NCBI GenBank assembly: GCA_035048815.1 | Contig: JAUCBN010000023.1 | Coordinates: 7,385,501 to 7,449,500 of the forward strand | Length of the DNA: 64,000 bases | Direction of reading: 5' to 3' | From: Abelmoschus esculentus | Lineage: Eukaryota > Streptophyta > Magnoliopsida > Malvales > Malvaceae | Shown here: one piece after another, positions 1 through 11,454 of the stretch | Layout: each line of letters starts with the position of its first letter | How positions within the stretch are numbered: the first letter of the stretch is position 1 | Made by a program: the position numbers and the translations under genes | Notes under the pieces: generated by a model | What the model saw: the letters and a program-made list of their open reading frames with translations, nothing else | Told to the model about the DNA's origin: nothing | Database searches by the model: none

Positions 1-35
1 TAGATCCATCAACCTTGTCGAATCGCTCTTTGAGA

Positions 36-293
36 TCACTCCAAACCGCAGTGGCACTGAAGGCAAAAACCAATGCCAGCCGAAAGATCTTGGCACACTG
101 AATTGAGAATCCATGACAATACAATCACATTACAACGTTCCCACTGTGAATGCAGACCTTCTTCGTAGGCATCTTTTCGACATCTACCATTCACGAATCC
201 GAGCTTGTTCTTCGCAAGCAACACAATCCTCATTGAACGACTCCAAATACTGTAATTCTCAGGGCCAACAAGTTGATATGAAACCAAATTCAT
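36..293 (-). pseudogene. Copia gag N-terminus, frameshifted
   Basis: The translation contains LVGPENYSIWSRSMRI, LLAKNKLGFVNG and QWERCNVIVLSWI, the conserved opening of plant copia gag polyproteins, which packages element RNA. The frame closes at 36. In a neighbouring frame the expected continuation AVWSDLKERFDKVDGS resumes toward position 1, so there is an indel of about one base near 55-62, probably an extra G. The copy is therefore unlikely to make gag. Confidence 0.8.
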
Positions 294-462
294 GCCCGGT
301 GTATCAGATGGGTGGAGAAAAAAAAGTGGTTACTATCGATGGTCGTCAGCAGAAGAACCCAGAAAGGGGGAAAAACGATAGGAACAAAAGAAAAAGTAAA
401 AAAATTGACCGTGAAAAGTGAAGACGAGAAATGGACCAAATAGGCCCGGTCAACTGATACCA

Positions 463-626
463 TGTTAAAAATTGGATCAATGGAAAAATACGTCATTTTA
501 TTCATATCAAGAAGTATATCTAATACAAGCTTCTACCCTTATATTTATACACTTAGAATAACACTTGCCAACCATCGAACCGAATCAGTTTACTTAGTTA
601 CAATCTTTAACTAACTTCTCTTAACA
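463..626 (-). repeat. 5' LTR of the copia element, about 164 bp
   Basis: The LTR is bounded by TGTTAA and TTAACA, a perfect 6-bp terminal inverted repeat with canonical TG...CA ends. It abuts the primer binding site directly. At 164 bp it is short for copia, typical of small low-copy elements. Confidence 0.8.
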
Positions 627-2060
627 AAGTGCAGGGACAAACCCATTCGTACCCCTTTAAATATATCATGTCTTATGTTTTGTACGTATTTTCTTTCTCT
701 TATATTTGTCTTGTAATTAATTTTAGAAATCGATATTTAAAGTAGAAAAGATAGCATTAATTCATATAAAATATAGTAAAAACTATACCAATTCATATTT
801 TTAACTTATAGAATAAAAAATAATATTTTTTTTAAAAAAATCTTATTATTTTATTTTCTAATAATGAAATCGGAGTTGATTTTTTAAAATTTATTTACGT
901 TAGAGATCCACCTTTTAAAATGTCAAATAATGAATTATATCATACACACTCAAAATTAATTATTCCCAATATTCCTAAATTATATTTTATATTATGAATT
1001 GATGTTAAATTATTTAACATTCTAATTTACTTAGAATAATATTATTTGATAATTAAAATTTATAAATTGTGTTTAATATCTAAATATAATAAAAAAATTT
1101 CAAATCTCAATTAAAAATTTGGTACAAAATTAAGAAAGATTTTTTTTTCTAAAAAAACAAAATGGATACACTTATTAGTCAATATAATTTTAAGAGATAA
1201 CTATATATTTAGTATCTTATTTTTATTCATTTTTTTATTCTAGTATTTTTTTATAAAATAATATCAAACATTACGTTTTATTTCTGTTTTAATACTCCAT
1301 TGTTGAAAAATCAGCATGTTAATGAAGAAAGATAAAAATACCTGTGACATGCTAACTAGAAAAAAAATCACATATAACAGACCGTCATGTCATTTTCTTT
1401 TTCCTAATCAGTATATCACATGTGATTTTTTTATAATTTTATTTTTTCTAATTAATTTTTTAACGGTAGGTATAAAATAAAAACAAAATATAACTTTTAA
1501 CTATCATTTTATCAAAAAATAAATAAAATAAAAAAATAAAGATAAAATACTCATTATTTAATTATCCTTAATTTTAATTAATGTAAACGAGTAATTCAAT
1601 GAGAATGTGAAAAATCTATATAAAAATAAAGATATTTATATAAATATTTTTAAAAAGCTTATAAAATTATTTAAATTTAATTATATATATATATTCCTCT
1701 TTTCTCAATTACAAATTTAGGTCAAGAATTCAATGTGTCCGCAAGTTTGATAATTACTTTTTTTAATAGAATTTGATAAAAACTTTTCTCGTTTAAATGA
1801 TGTTTTTATAAATTATATTATAATAATATTTAATTATTTATTTGTAAAAATAATTTTTATTATTGTATTTTAGGTAAGCATTGCTTTTTTCATCTCATAT
1901 AATCATAATCGTCTCTTGTTTATCCCTTTCTTAATTAACATTGTTGCAGGTGCACGTCTTGTCTCGTGAAGTGTTAGGAATATCAAACACTTGGATTGTT
2001 CATAAGGATGCTCAAGTGGTTCCCCATTCGCCTCATGGTCTGAAAATCATATCCGGAAAG
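627..2060. other. AT-rich intergenic DNA, nothing recognised
   Basis: Long A/T runs with frequent stops in all frames. I see no coding sequence or structured repeat here. Confidence 0.6.
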
Positions 2061-2250
2061 AAGAAATTATATCATGGGTCAGTTTTACCACGTTATTTAT
2101 AGGACCGACCGCTAAAAATTGCTCACGTCATTATTTTTTAATTTTTCAAGTGAAATTCACTTGGAAAAAACATGACATGGAAAAATAAACAGTTTTTAGT
2201 GATCGGTCTCATAGATACGTGGTGGGACTGACCTATGATATAATTTTTTC
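2061..2250. mobile_element. Fold-back MITE, family F1, copy 1
   Basis: The two arms are inverted copies. The left begins GAAATTATATCATGGGTCAG; the right ends with near-complementary CTGACCTATGATATAATTTT. The arms pair over almost their whole length. Flanks CCGGAAAG (2053-2060) and CCGGGAAG (2251-2258) look like an 8-9 bp target duplication with one mismatch, which would suit a Mutator or hAT derivative. Related copies lie near 10.9, 14.1, 26.4 and 52.9 kb. Confidence 0.75.
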
Positions 2251-2309
2251 CCGGGAAGACACTTGTTTTGGATGTTGGGATGATAGCAACGATAGAGAGG
2301 ATTCGTCTC

Positions 2310-2420
2310 AATCATTAGATATTAATCGCTCAATCACTGTGTTATTACTGTACTGACATTATCAGTGCTTAAATCCGTGACCTTCAGAAATAACAATCGT
2401 TTTTTTAACCATAGAGACAA
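2310..2420. repeat. Dispersed repeat R1, copy 1
   Basis: Shares ATTAATCGCTCAATCACT, then a CGTGACCT motif and TAACAATCG...TTTTAACCAT, with copies near 6.5 and 11.5 kb. No coding capacity. Confidence 0.55.
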
Positions 2421-2459
2421 AATAGTTCGTCCCAAACGTATGTTTTTATTTTTCAATTT

Positions 2460-2870
2460 AGTCTCACTCTTGATATAAAAATACATTTTTCATTCATGAT
2501 TTCTTTTATGCAATACACTAATACACTATTCATATTCTCAAATTATGATTTTCATCCTGGATTATCCCTAAATTTTTAAATATTTTAATTTTATCATTAA
2601 ATAATACATATTAGTGTTTTCATCATAATTAATATTTTTTATAACAACGGTAATTAGCATGGGACGTTATTAGCTTATACTGATAATTTTGTGATAAAAT
2701 TAGAATGTTGAAAAGTGTGAAAATTAATTTAGAACGATGATCATAATTTGAGGATAAAATTGAAATGTTCAAAAGTTTGAGAACCAATTTCGAATGAAAA
2801 TAGACTAATGATGGAATTAAAATATTAAAAAATAAAAATTAATTTAGAATGAATGTCATAGTTTTGAAAT
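2460..2870. repeat. AT-rich fold-back element downstream of the OFP17-like gene
   Basis: The left half carries motifs such as CTCAAATTATGATTTTCATC and AATATTTTAATTTTAT; the right half carries their approximate inverses (ATCATAATTTGAGGATAAAA). The same layout recurs at 4150-4590. Probably a decayed MITE. Confidence 0.45.
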
Positions 2871-3129
2871 GTGTGATATGTTCACTCCTCAAGTCCCCAC
2901 CGACGTATGTATCCAAGGCAACCTCAAAAACTTCAACTTAACTGATCAAATCCAACATGTCTCACAATCATGACTCAAATGGCATCAAGGGAGGATATAA
3001 AGAAAGAGCAAACACAGATAAACAGAGTGAACCATAATCAAAGAGAAATGATCAAAGCTTGTAATAAAAGAAACTGTGAAACAACTTCAAATTTTGTTCT
3101 GTCCCAAACCTCTCTAAGCAAAGTGTTGA

Positions 3130-3705
3130 TCAGTGTCTCACTGATCGGAACTTTGGTCTCGAACCCACACTCGTCGGAGAACCATTGGGACCCAAAAACT
3201 CAGTGCAAATGTCCATGAAAAACTTGTCCACAAGGTCGACATAGGCCGGGCACGTGAGACGAGAATAGTAATGAAGAACCTCTTCGATGTCGAGAACATG
3301 ATCCACATCGCTCACATCCATCATCTCTATCTCCCTCAGCTTCTGCGCCACTGTAAAACTCCTAGAACATGAATACCCTTCTTGCTTTTTCTCCACATGG
3401 CCATCGCTCCACGTTTTGGACTCAACAACACCCTCTTTTGTTTGAGTTGCACACCGAGTCGACGACGTTATCTTCTTGTTTCTGCTCTTTCCCTTGCCAT
3501 TGTTGGAGTCCCACGTTTGAGTGAACTCGGCGTAGAACTTTTCCAGGTCTTGGAAACTATGGGGATTGTTGCAAGTAGGAGAAGGTTTAGGTATTAGCTT
3601 TTGGTAAGTCTCCCCTTCGCACCCAATGTTGAAGAAAGATCTGACACTTCTTAGGGTTCTTCTAAAGAATTTTCTTGTGTTGGAAATGGGATTTCTCATC
3701 AGCAT
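3130..3705 (-). CDS. OFP17: OVATE family protein, OFP17-like
   Basis: Single-exon gene of 191 residues. OVATE proteins are plant nuclear or cytoplasmic regulators that bind homeodomain and TRM proteins and influence organ shape; OFP17 is a small divergent member. The N-terminus MRNPISNTRKFFRRTLRS is basic. The C-terminal block, residues 121-170 (KLREIEMMDVSDVDHVLDIE, then VLHYYSRL and VDKFFMDI), is the OVATE-like region recalled for this subgroup. The middle is low-complexity and lysine-rich. Either of two Met codons (residues 1 and 3) could start; the first is taken. A second OFP gene lies 5 kb away on the same strand. As I recall, Arabidopsis OFP17 likewise sits beside OFP2, so the pairing may be old. 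Family confidence is good; the number rests on memory. Confidence 0.75.
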   Translation of the reverse strand: MLMRNPISNTRKFFRRTLRSVRSFFNIGCEGETYQKLIPKPSPTCNNPHSFQDLEKFYAEFTQTWDSNNGKGKSRNKKITSSTRCATQTKEGVVESKTWSDGHVEKKQEGYSCSRSFTVAQKLREIEMMDVSDVDHVLDIEEVLHYYSRLTCPAYVDLVDKFFMDICTEFLGPNGSPTSVGSRPKFRSVRH

Positions 3706-3815
3706 TGGTGAAGATTTTCGCTGCTTTCTTGTTTAATTGCGTAACAAAGATATTGAAAGTGGGGGAGTTGTTTGTTGATGGTGATGATGAATGTTGAATA
3801 TGTCGTCTAGCTTTT

Positions 3816-3822
3816 CTTTATA
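3816..3822 (-). promoter_or_regulatory. Probable TATA box of the OFP17-like gene
   Basis: TATAAAG on the minus strand, about 112 bp upstream of the ATG, which allows a leader of roughly 80 bases. Motif and spacing only. Confidence 0.45.
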
Positions 3823-4149
3823 CAAATAAGAGGTGCTAAAGGGTACTTTTCTTCACTTTAATCTCTCTTTGGCCTCACATACGCTCCATTGATGTCTAGT
3901 GTTGGAATATTGGGTCACCAAGGAGTCCCCACTAGGCTTAGTTGAAAAAAAAAAGGAACTTTTAAGGGTTAAATATAATTCATTAAGAAACTAAAAGCGT
4001 CTCTAATGAAAAAAATCATGTTTATCTTTAAGAATTTAAATTCGAACATTTATGTGTGGAAAGTACGTACCTTATCACAAAGTTATGAAAAAATATGAAT
4101 AAATACTATATAATCACATCACACTATTATATCAAAAATATTATCAATT

Positions 4150-4590
4150 CATTAAAAATGAATTGTACTATGTGTTCTTAAACTATGACCCTCATTTTAA
4201 ATTGATCGTTAAACTTTTGAATATTTTAATTTTATTCTCAAAACACGACTCTCATTCTAAATTGACCCTTAAACTTTTGAATATTCTAATTATATCATCA
4301 AAATATTATTTATTTTTTACATTATATTATTACATAATACACATCAATGGCAATTAAAATTTTTTAACAGTTTTATTAACGTAAGATATGATCGGGATAT
4401 ATTTATAATTCAGAGATGAAATTTAAACCTTAAAAAGTTAGATGATCAATTTAGAACGGATTTCATAATTTGAATATAAAATTAAAACATTTAGAATTTT
4501 GAGAGCTAATTTAGAATAAGAGTTATAATTTAAAGATGAAATTAAAACGTTGAAAAAAAGCTTGATGACCGCTTTAAAGATGATTAAGTA
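4150..4590. repeat. AT-rich fold-back element upstream of the OFP17-like gene
   Basis: The left side has two tandem copies of CTTAAACTATGACCCTCATT-like sequence followed by AAACTTTTGAATATT. The right side carries inverse versions (AAACATTTAGAATTTTGAGA, GAGTTATAATTTAAAG). Resembles 2460-2870. Confidence 0.45.
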
Positions 4591-5565
4591 TATTGGTTAG
4601 TGGTTATTATAAGATTGTTTGCCCTTGGTTTTGATAGTGGAGTTGTTATGTTTCCTCTTTTGTTTTAAGCAAGGAGCGGTCCAAAGGTGAAGCAATGAAA
4701 ATTATCCATGCCTTTGATTTTATAAAGACATATTTTCTGTATTGATATAATATAGATTAGTACTTAAAATGGAGCGACGATAATTGAATATGATATGACT
4801 GAATCCATTCTGAGTGAGTGTTGTGCTTTACTTTCCAATCAAATTTTGTTCTGCTGCTTTTATGTGTTTCTATTGATTGGAGCTTCTTGATTTGATTAGA
4901 TGTAAATCATAGAGTTGGTGTTTTGAAAAGTAATTTGGCTCATAACAGGAGAAATAAACAAGGAGACAAATCCGGGAATCACGGAGACAGACAGACAGTT
5001 GGACTTCCACCATTCAACTCTGTCTAGTACATGCAGAAATTACAAGAATTTTGCCTGTCGGTTTAGCTTAGCACAACAACAAACGTCAATCAGCCATACC
5101 TAGCTTTGACATTTGTCCATCCTTAAATACCACAAAACAGATTGGCAAAGGGCATCTTCTCCTACATCTGGTTCGACCACTCACATACTCCACACTCAAT
5201 CTACCTTCCACTTATTACGACTACCATCTACAACATCCACGTTAGAAAGGGTAAATTATGATAGATGAGTATAATTTTATAGATTTTTTATAATACTCAT
5301 TTAATAAAGACAAATATGTGTATGAACTTGGTGAAAGGAAGGAATTACCCTGAATACCCTAATTAAATTTGGTTATAGGCTTAAAGCTGAGTTTGGAAGA
5401 AAATTTTAAGCTCAGGGATGATTGGATTTGTATTAAGGAAAATTGTACAATAGTTACAAGACTAAAATTATTTGACAGACTCTATGATATATAAGGGAGA
5501 ATGTGGGATGATTTCGTGTTACTTAAAGTGATTTAACACTTGATACTTCTTTATCGCCTGATTAA
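4591..5565. other. Intergenic DNA, no gene recognised
   Basis: Mixed-composition sequence with no sustained frame. The last part may belong to the LINE remnant that follows. Confidence 0.5.
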
Positions 5566-5569
5566 CTTT

Positions 5570-6030
5570 AATGAATAGATTATCAATTAAAGATCGTACA
5601 CTATTTTGGAGATTCTTGGTTGATGCTAAATATGTTCTTTATGTTGATTCTATAGAAATAAGAGACCATTTATTTTGTGACTGTAGGTTTGTTAAAGAAG
5701 TTTGACATTTCATCATACCAGATTGTGCTATTAACCCTTTGAGGATGGAGAGTGCAACTTGACTGGATACAAAGTCATGGCAAAAAAAAATAATTGCGGG
5801 CTGCCAATATTCGTATAGCTTAGGGGGGCTACATTGTATTATGTAGGGCATGAAAGAAATAACAAATTGCAAGAGAAAGACAATAGGAGTGTTCGGAATA
5901 TTTTGATGCAAATTAAATCTGTTGTTGGTATGAGGCTGCGAGGATGTAGCAAACTTGTTCACTCTTCTTTATTTCTTCTTGTTTCTTGAAATTTGTTTTT
6001 AAGATTTTTTTGGTTTTGTTTTGAGTTTGC
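5570..6030 (+). mobile_element. LINE remnant, reverse-transcriptase zinc-binding region
   Basis: A plus-strand frame near 5570-5700 reads SIKDRTLFWRFLVDAK and IEIRDHLFCDCRFVKEV, matching the plant zf-RVT pattern at the end of LINE ORF2 (KDR...W...RDHLFFEC). It is interrupted by stops. Farther on, near 5850-5945, another frame reads ERNNKLQEKDN and RNILMQIKSVVGMRLR, like LINE tails. It is 5' truncated and dead. Confidence 0.6.
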
Positions 6031-6454
6031 TGTATGATCCTATAAATATATAAATTCAAAATTAAATACTAAGAATTATACTCTAAAACTATACAATGTT
6101 GCAAACCCCTCCTCAAAATTTTGTTTGCGGTGTCAAAATTTTAAAAATATATATATCAAAGAAAATTTTTAAGTAGGTTGAAACAAACAATGAGGGTCAA
6201 TTTTTTTTTTGAAGTGATGTTGATTTTCTATTGAAGATGTATAAATTATTTTTAAATTATTGTGAAAATACATTTAAAATCATAATAATTTTAATAATAT
6301 TATATATATTCTCATAATATTTTGGGTGTCATTTGACACCCCTATTCAAGTTTTGTTATTGTTCACAATATTTTAATTAAACGAGCCTACCTAATTTAAA
6401 ACTACCTAATTGAAAGTTATGAGTATTAAAACTTACTATTTTTTTTTAATTAGC

Positions 6455-6550
6455 TAATAATAATTACAGTAATATTTGTTCTAAAATATAATTTCTATCA
6501 TTTGACATTTATCGTTCAATCACTCTACTAACATCACTAATGCTGAAACA
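6455..6550. repeat. Dispersed repeat R1, copy 2
   Basis: Contains CATTTGACATTTATCGTTCA and ATCACTCTACTA, preceded by TCTAAAATATAATTTCTAT, closely matching 11455-11610. Confidence 0.55.
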
Positions 6551-7044
6551 CTTACTCAAGTTAAAACTACCAAAATAAAAGTTATGGGTATTAAGACTAT
6601 CAAAATCAACTCTTTTAAGGCAATAATGTGTGGCCAATTCAAAGATGCTGTTTGGTGTTAAAGGATGACAAAAACACCCACACAACATTCAAATTCCATG
6701 TTTATTCCAACCTGTCTTTGCTTCTTGCAGGATGTGCACAAATGGTTGTATCCTCTTGTATTCTAGGCAGTATGTACTTTCTCTAACATTCAAAAACATT
6801 TCAATATGGTTTACCAAGATTTGTGTTGTTCCATCACAGATACTGTCAAACACAAAACAACCCAAAGAGACCAAATGAGATATGTTGCCAAAAAACAATG
6901 GAATGGGCTGAGCTAATAAGGTTAAAGGGCTGCACCAATCTGTCCATGGGTCCCAAACATCACCAACAACACTGCCTAAAGCATTTAGCTATGCAGTATT
7001 GACAGACACCAAGGATAAGATTTCAATTCAAAAACTGTACTTGA
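6551..7044. other. Intergenic DNA, no gene recognised
   Basis: No coding frame with recognisable family features on either strand. Confidence 0.45.
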
Positions 7045-7320
7045 AGATCAAATTATGTTTTTCATCCTTTTATAATGCTTAAAATTATAATTTAGTTCTT
7101 GGGTTTTTATGGAATACAAACTCATCCATCTACATTTATAACAATGAACACTGTTAAATGCTATCGACAACGAGTTTCTTCCCTGCTTGTGGAATAATTT
7201 TATTCCACCGTTGATGTATAAGTATTATTGAATTAGAAAAAAAAAATCATGTCAAATTAAACTACATAGATTAACTCTCAAATTCAAATACAATAGAGGG
7301 ACCAAAACCATAATTTGACC
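7045..7320. repeat. Probable MITE with inverted ends
   Basis: The left end reads GATCAAATTATGTTTTTCAT. The right end, reversed and complemented, reads GGTCAAATTATGGTTTTGGT, followed by CCCTCTATTG. The similarity fades inward. A related right end (AGAGGGACCAAAATCACAAT) occurs near 26375. Confidence 0.5.
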
Positions 7321-7490
7321 AAAAACAAACCATCCAGTAGAGTAGAGTATAAGTTGATCCCACTCTGCAAATGAGTGAAACAGAAAGGGTTGTTGCTTCT
7401 CAAGAACCCATAAAAAGCGACAATTAATGAGAATGTTAGGTTGGCAACCCAAGGAACTAAGACAAAATCAGCTATGTTCCCTACACTACT

Positions 7491-7560
7491 CGTACGTACA
7501 TACATGCATACATGCATGCATGCATGCATACATACATACATACATACATACATACATACA

Positions 7561-7590
<30 letters not shown>
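7491..7590. repeat. Tetranucleotide microsatellite (CATA)n with (TGCA)n patches
   Basis: About 100 bp of ACAT/CATG units, ending as a pure (CATA)n tract of roughly 15 units. Tracts like this are length-polymorphic. Confidence 0.95.
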
Positions 7591-7591
<1 letters not shown>

Positions 7592-8853
7592 TCCGTGATA
7601 AAATCAGATGATGTTTAATTTGCATCCCTGTGTAAGGAAATGGGTTTCTGGAGCTGCAAAATTGAAACACTCTAGGCTAGGGTTTTGTGGGAGGATCTGA
7701 TAACAAATCTTTGGAGCTAAAAGAGACAAACCGAGGCGGAGACTGGTTCAGACAGGGACAGATTTTTTGTAGTTTGTCTTTCTTGAACCACAGATTGTCC
7801 AAGTCTTGCTCCTCTTCCTCTGTTTGTTAGTTTAGGCATGGATCACTTGTGCTTTGCTAATCATTAGTACATGGGGACCATCTTTCTTTATGTTTTCAGA
7901 TCTCTTCTAAACTCTTTGGAAATCAAGTATATACCAGGCAAAGGGCAATATGCATCTTGAGTCAATTTTTATTACTATTTTATAAAGAATTAAGATTAAA
8001 GATGGACTAACAAGTCTGCAGGACATTCTTGTTCAAGTGTTGAAAGAATTTTTTAAACTACAGTATTTGATTAACATATATAATTTTTTAAAATAAATTT
8101 ATGTCGGAACTTGTTTAAAAATCAATTTAAATATTTATCAAATAAAGTGGTATCTCTCAAATTTTAAGTCAAATGTTTACTAGTATCATCTTGTTAATTT
8201 TAAAGTTGAATAGTTTTATTCCTTTAATAGTGACAAAATTAAAGTACTAGTGAGACCATAATTCACACAAAAATACAAAATTTTGAGAGAAAATATGATA
8301 TAACCTTATAAAAAACATATAATTCATTATCTAATTTCTAAATTTAACTTTTTTAAATTACTTGTACATATAATTCCTTATGTAAATTTAAATTCTTTTA
8401 AATTACTTGTCAATCAATATGTTTAATTTTATCACGTCCATTCATTGTCTAGTCTTGACTCTATCTATGTATCTAAGACAATCCTTTAACATTGTTAACT
8501 TTAGATTAAAGCTTCGTAGATTTTCTAACACACGTTCAAAATAACTTTTTCGGAATGTCCGAGATTAATTTAAGTGAAAATATATTGTATATAATTTTTT
8601 TGTTATCATTCAATATTGTTTTTCTGTTCGACAATCAAATGCTCGTTAAAAAAATATTATCGAACATTCCTCGACTAACCTTTGTGATTTAGAGAGCAGA
8701 AAAAAAAAACTCAAAAAGCTTATTTCAATAATTAACGTTAATTCAGAGTTAGAGCTCTCAAATTTAATTAAAAGGAAAGAACTACATTTGTGGAGACCAT
8801 GAAATGAAACAAAACAAGGACAAAAGTCCACTCAGTTCTCTGGTTTCTTTCTC
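7591..8853. other. Intergenic region downstream of the OFP7/8-like gene
   Basis: AT-rich, no recognised gene. The part adjoining 8854 should hold the 3' UTR of the minus-strand OFP gene. Confidence 0.5.
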
Positions 8854-9846
8854 CTACATTTTGTAAGAGAACAATGTCTCCCAAATCTCTGTAAATACCT
8901 CAAGGATAATCCTATGGTGGTGACGAGAGTTCAACGACAGGAAACACTGCAACAGATGTTCAAGATCCTCCGCTCCAAACATCTGTCTCTCCACGATCAT
9001 CTCAACCATTGATGTCCGAAAATCAGTGTACGGATCACTAGAACGTTTCACAACTGCAAAACTGTCTCTCACTTTGTTGTGGTTGTTATCGGCTCCTTCC
9101 AACGGTAAAAACCCCATGTCGCAGCTCTGGTTCTTGGCCCTTCTCCGACGAGAATTGCTACACCTTTTCCTCTCGGAACGTCGCCTGTGGTGGCGGCCGG
9201 TGAAGGACTCGTATGAATCCGACGAGAGGTTCCTTGAGGAGAAAAGAGTCTCGGTTTCATCTTCTTCACTGCTAAGCCACCACCCCCCACTGTGATGATG
9301 ATTACTGTAAAAATGGTTAACACTTTCTTGAGAAGATGAGCTGAAAAACGTGGCACCGGTCGACGTATTCTTGGTTTTGAGATGAACCCTTTTCTTTTTC
9401 TTCGTTTTGTGTCTGGCAATGCTTTTTTTCTTCTCGTAGAATCCAAAGTCTTTACAATCGTTGAAAAGATTCAATGGAGACAGAGGGTTATTACCGGTAG
9501 AGCATTTCCGACCATCAAAACCAAGTGCTGAACCTGAAGCCGAACCTGAACACGAAACAACAAAAGGAGGGTAGCGCGCGAACACTTTCCGTCGTGGGAT
9601 AGTTTCTCTTGGTGTAATCATGACACAGTCATGATTAATGACGTTTCTGGTTGGTTCATGGCGTTTGGGTTTACAAACGGAGGGGAAAGGTCGAGCCTTT
9701 GGCGGCGACGGTGAAGGGCTGAACAGTTTGTGTGTTTGAGGTGTGAAAACGGTTTTTTCAATGACGTCGGAGATTTTCCGGGTCCGGCAGGATCCGAATG
9801 AGGATCGGAACATTCGTGAGATTCTTAGAGTGAATCGATTTTCCAT
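8854..9846 (-). CDS. OVATE family protein, OFP7/OFP8-like
   Basis: Single-exon gene of 330 residues. OFPs are transcriptional repressors and shape regulators that bind KNOX/BELL homeodomain and TRM proteins. The start is placed at the second in-frame Met because MENRFTLRISRMFRSSFGSC is the conserved basic N-terminus recalled for the OFP7/8 group; an ATG five codons upstream is less likely. The OVATE domain is C-terminal, about residues 262-330, with SSDPYTDFRTSMVEMIVE, DLEHLLQCFLSLNS and LEVFTEIWETLF. Between them lie a Ser/Pro-rich stretch, a KKKKR patch (possible nuclear signal), a His-rich run and an Arg-rich block. The protein is full length with no lesion. Confidence 0.88.
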   Translation of the reverse strand: MENRFTLRISRMFRSSFGSCRTRKISDVIEKTVFTPQTHKLFSPSPSPPKARPFPSVCKPKRHEPTRNVINHDCVMITPRETIPRRKVFARYPPFVVSCSGSASGSALGFDGRKCSTGNNPLSPLNLFNDCKDFGFYEKKKSIARHKTKKKKRVHLKTKNTSTGATFFSSSSQESVNHFYSNHHHSGGWWLSSEEDETETLFSSRNLSSDSYESFTGRHHRRRSERKRCSNSRRRRAKNQSCDMGFLPLEGADNNHNKVRDSFAVVKRSSDPYTDFRTSMVEMIVERQMFGAEDLEHLLQCFLSLNSRHHHRIILEVFTEIWETLFSYKM

Positions 9847-9910
9847 TTTTGATAAGAACACAGACGGATTGTATGTGTTGTTTGTTTTTGAAGGGAGAGA
9901 GTGGCGGTAG

Positions 9911-9918
9911 ATATATAA
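9911..9918 (-). promoter_or_regulatory. Probable TATA box of the OFP7/8-like gene
   Basis: TTATATAT on the minus strand, about 65 bp upstream of the chosen ATG, implying a short leader of some 35-40 bases. Confidence 0.45.
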
Positions 9919-9949
9919 GCAATAGGAAACTTGGATGCAAAAGCTTGGG

Positions 9950-10863
9950 GGAAAGACTTTTTGTTTGGGAATAATTAATAATTATTGATGTAAAAGATTT
10001 TTTAAAAATAATCTAACATAAATTTTTTATTTTAGAATCATTTATATTAGGAATTTAGTTTAAATTCTACGGTACAACAAGAGAGTATTACGTGTAAGTT
10101 ACATTTTTTTAAAATTTTAAAAAATAAAATAAAAATAAGAATATCAGGTGATGACATTTTTTCTCAAATTATCATGGGTAGATGATGTTCTCTTATCCGA
10201 TACTTTAAAAATTAACCTAGATATAAAATTAAATTTTAAATATCTTATGTTTTCATTAAAATTTCATATAACCTATATATCCAACAAATACTTATAAAAT
10301 GAGTTAAAAATCACATCCGTCAAATTATTTTGTGTACTTTTTTAAATAGCTAAAATGCATTTTATGCAACTCCATTCTGTATTTGATTGTAAGTATAGTA
10401 TGCTATTTTTAAGTAATAATTTTATTATTTAAATAAAAAATTATTATAAAAATATTTTAATATTTAAAATATGTACATTTTATTATTTTATCAAAATTTC
10501 ATAAATTTATTTATTTATATTTAATAATTTTAATATTATATTCTTCTGATATATCTTAATTTTTGTGACATTTATTGTTACTGTTCATTAATCCGATAAT
10601 CGACGTCTAAAAATATAATTCACTATTATATTATAAAAATATTAATTTTCTGCTAAACCTAATCAAATGACCTATCAAGGAACTTGAATGGTACAAGGGA
10701 CAATATACTTGGTAACAGTCTTGATGAATTTGAATGTGATGAAGCTTATAGGTTAGAAAAAGGTGAGTAAATCTAATGAATTGTGCAGATAAAAATCCTG
10801 ATCTGTGAAATGAATTCCAGGTGTGTTATGGTTAAACTTATAGTAATTACCAAACCAAACAAG
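9950..10863. other. AT-rich intergenic DNA upstream of the OFP7/8-like gene
   Basis: Contains the promoter side of the OFP gene. Nothing else recognised. Confidence 0.5.
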
Positions 10864-11111
10864 AAATTACATCATGACTTAGTTCTTTTATGGAACCAAT
10901 CACTAATCATCACGTCATTATTTTTTATGTCATGTATTTTTTTTTAAAAAAAAATTATTTTAAAAAATTATTTTTAAAATGAATTAACAAAAAATATAAA
11001 TAAAGATTCATTTTGAAAAATATATGACATAAAAAAAATGATAATATAGATGATTTTTAGTGGATATTCTCATAAATGACATGGTAAAATTTATTCATGA
11101 TATAATTTTTC
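10864..11111. mobile_element. Fold-back MITE, family F1, divergent copy 2
   Basis: The left arm AAATTACATCATGACTTAGT and right arm TTCATGATATAATTTTTC preserve the family ends, and internal CACGTCATTATTTTTTATGT matches the other copies. It is longer than copies 1, 3 and 4 owing to A/T expansions. Confidence 0.5.
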
Positions 11112-11454
11112 GAGATCGAACTACAGAACAAGTTAATTAAATGCTGAAGAGATTTGGGGTTTTATTTGAAAATCAAAATATAACATACTAAAAATAGTAC
11201 AATAATATTTATTTTATTTGTTAATAATTGGGTAATTGAGTAGTTTTAGTTTTTATCTTTATTTCTGGCAATGAAGGATATTTAAAAGTGCAAGAAATGC
11301 TAAATAAAGGATGGGGAAATCCACTAGATTTGGGGGATGTTTTATTTTTGGAGTGTATTTTTTTTAATATAATAGATGTAATTTGTTTAATTTGATCAAC
11401 ATATTTGTTTATAATTTTTATTATTAAAAGTTTTATTTTTAGATATTTTTTTGA

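Larger units (their letters stand above)
1..626 (-). mobile_element. 5' end of a Ty1/copia LTR retrotransposon
   Basis: Read on the minus strand, an LTR (626 to 463) is followed at once by TGGTATCAG (462-454), the usual primer binding site of plant copia elements, complementary to initiator Met-tRNA. A gag-like reading frame follows. The rest of the element lies left of the window, so age, length and second LTR cannot be judged. Bases after the LTR (AAGTG, 627-631) would be the target duplication, untestable here. Confidence 0.85.

Noticed and set aside
7252..7670. ORFs of 60-128 codons over the microsatellite
   Set aside because: They are long only because a 4-bp repeat reads open in several frames (Met-Tyr-Val-Cys, Ile-His-Thr-Tyr repeats).
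9026..9446. ORFs of 89-125 codons in other frames
   Set aside because: Shadows of the OFP7/8-like gene.
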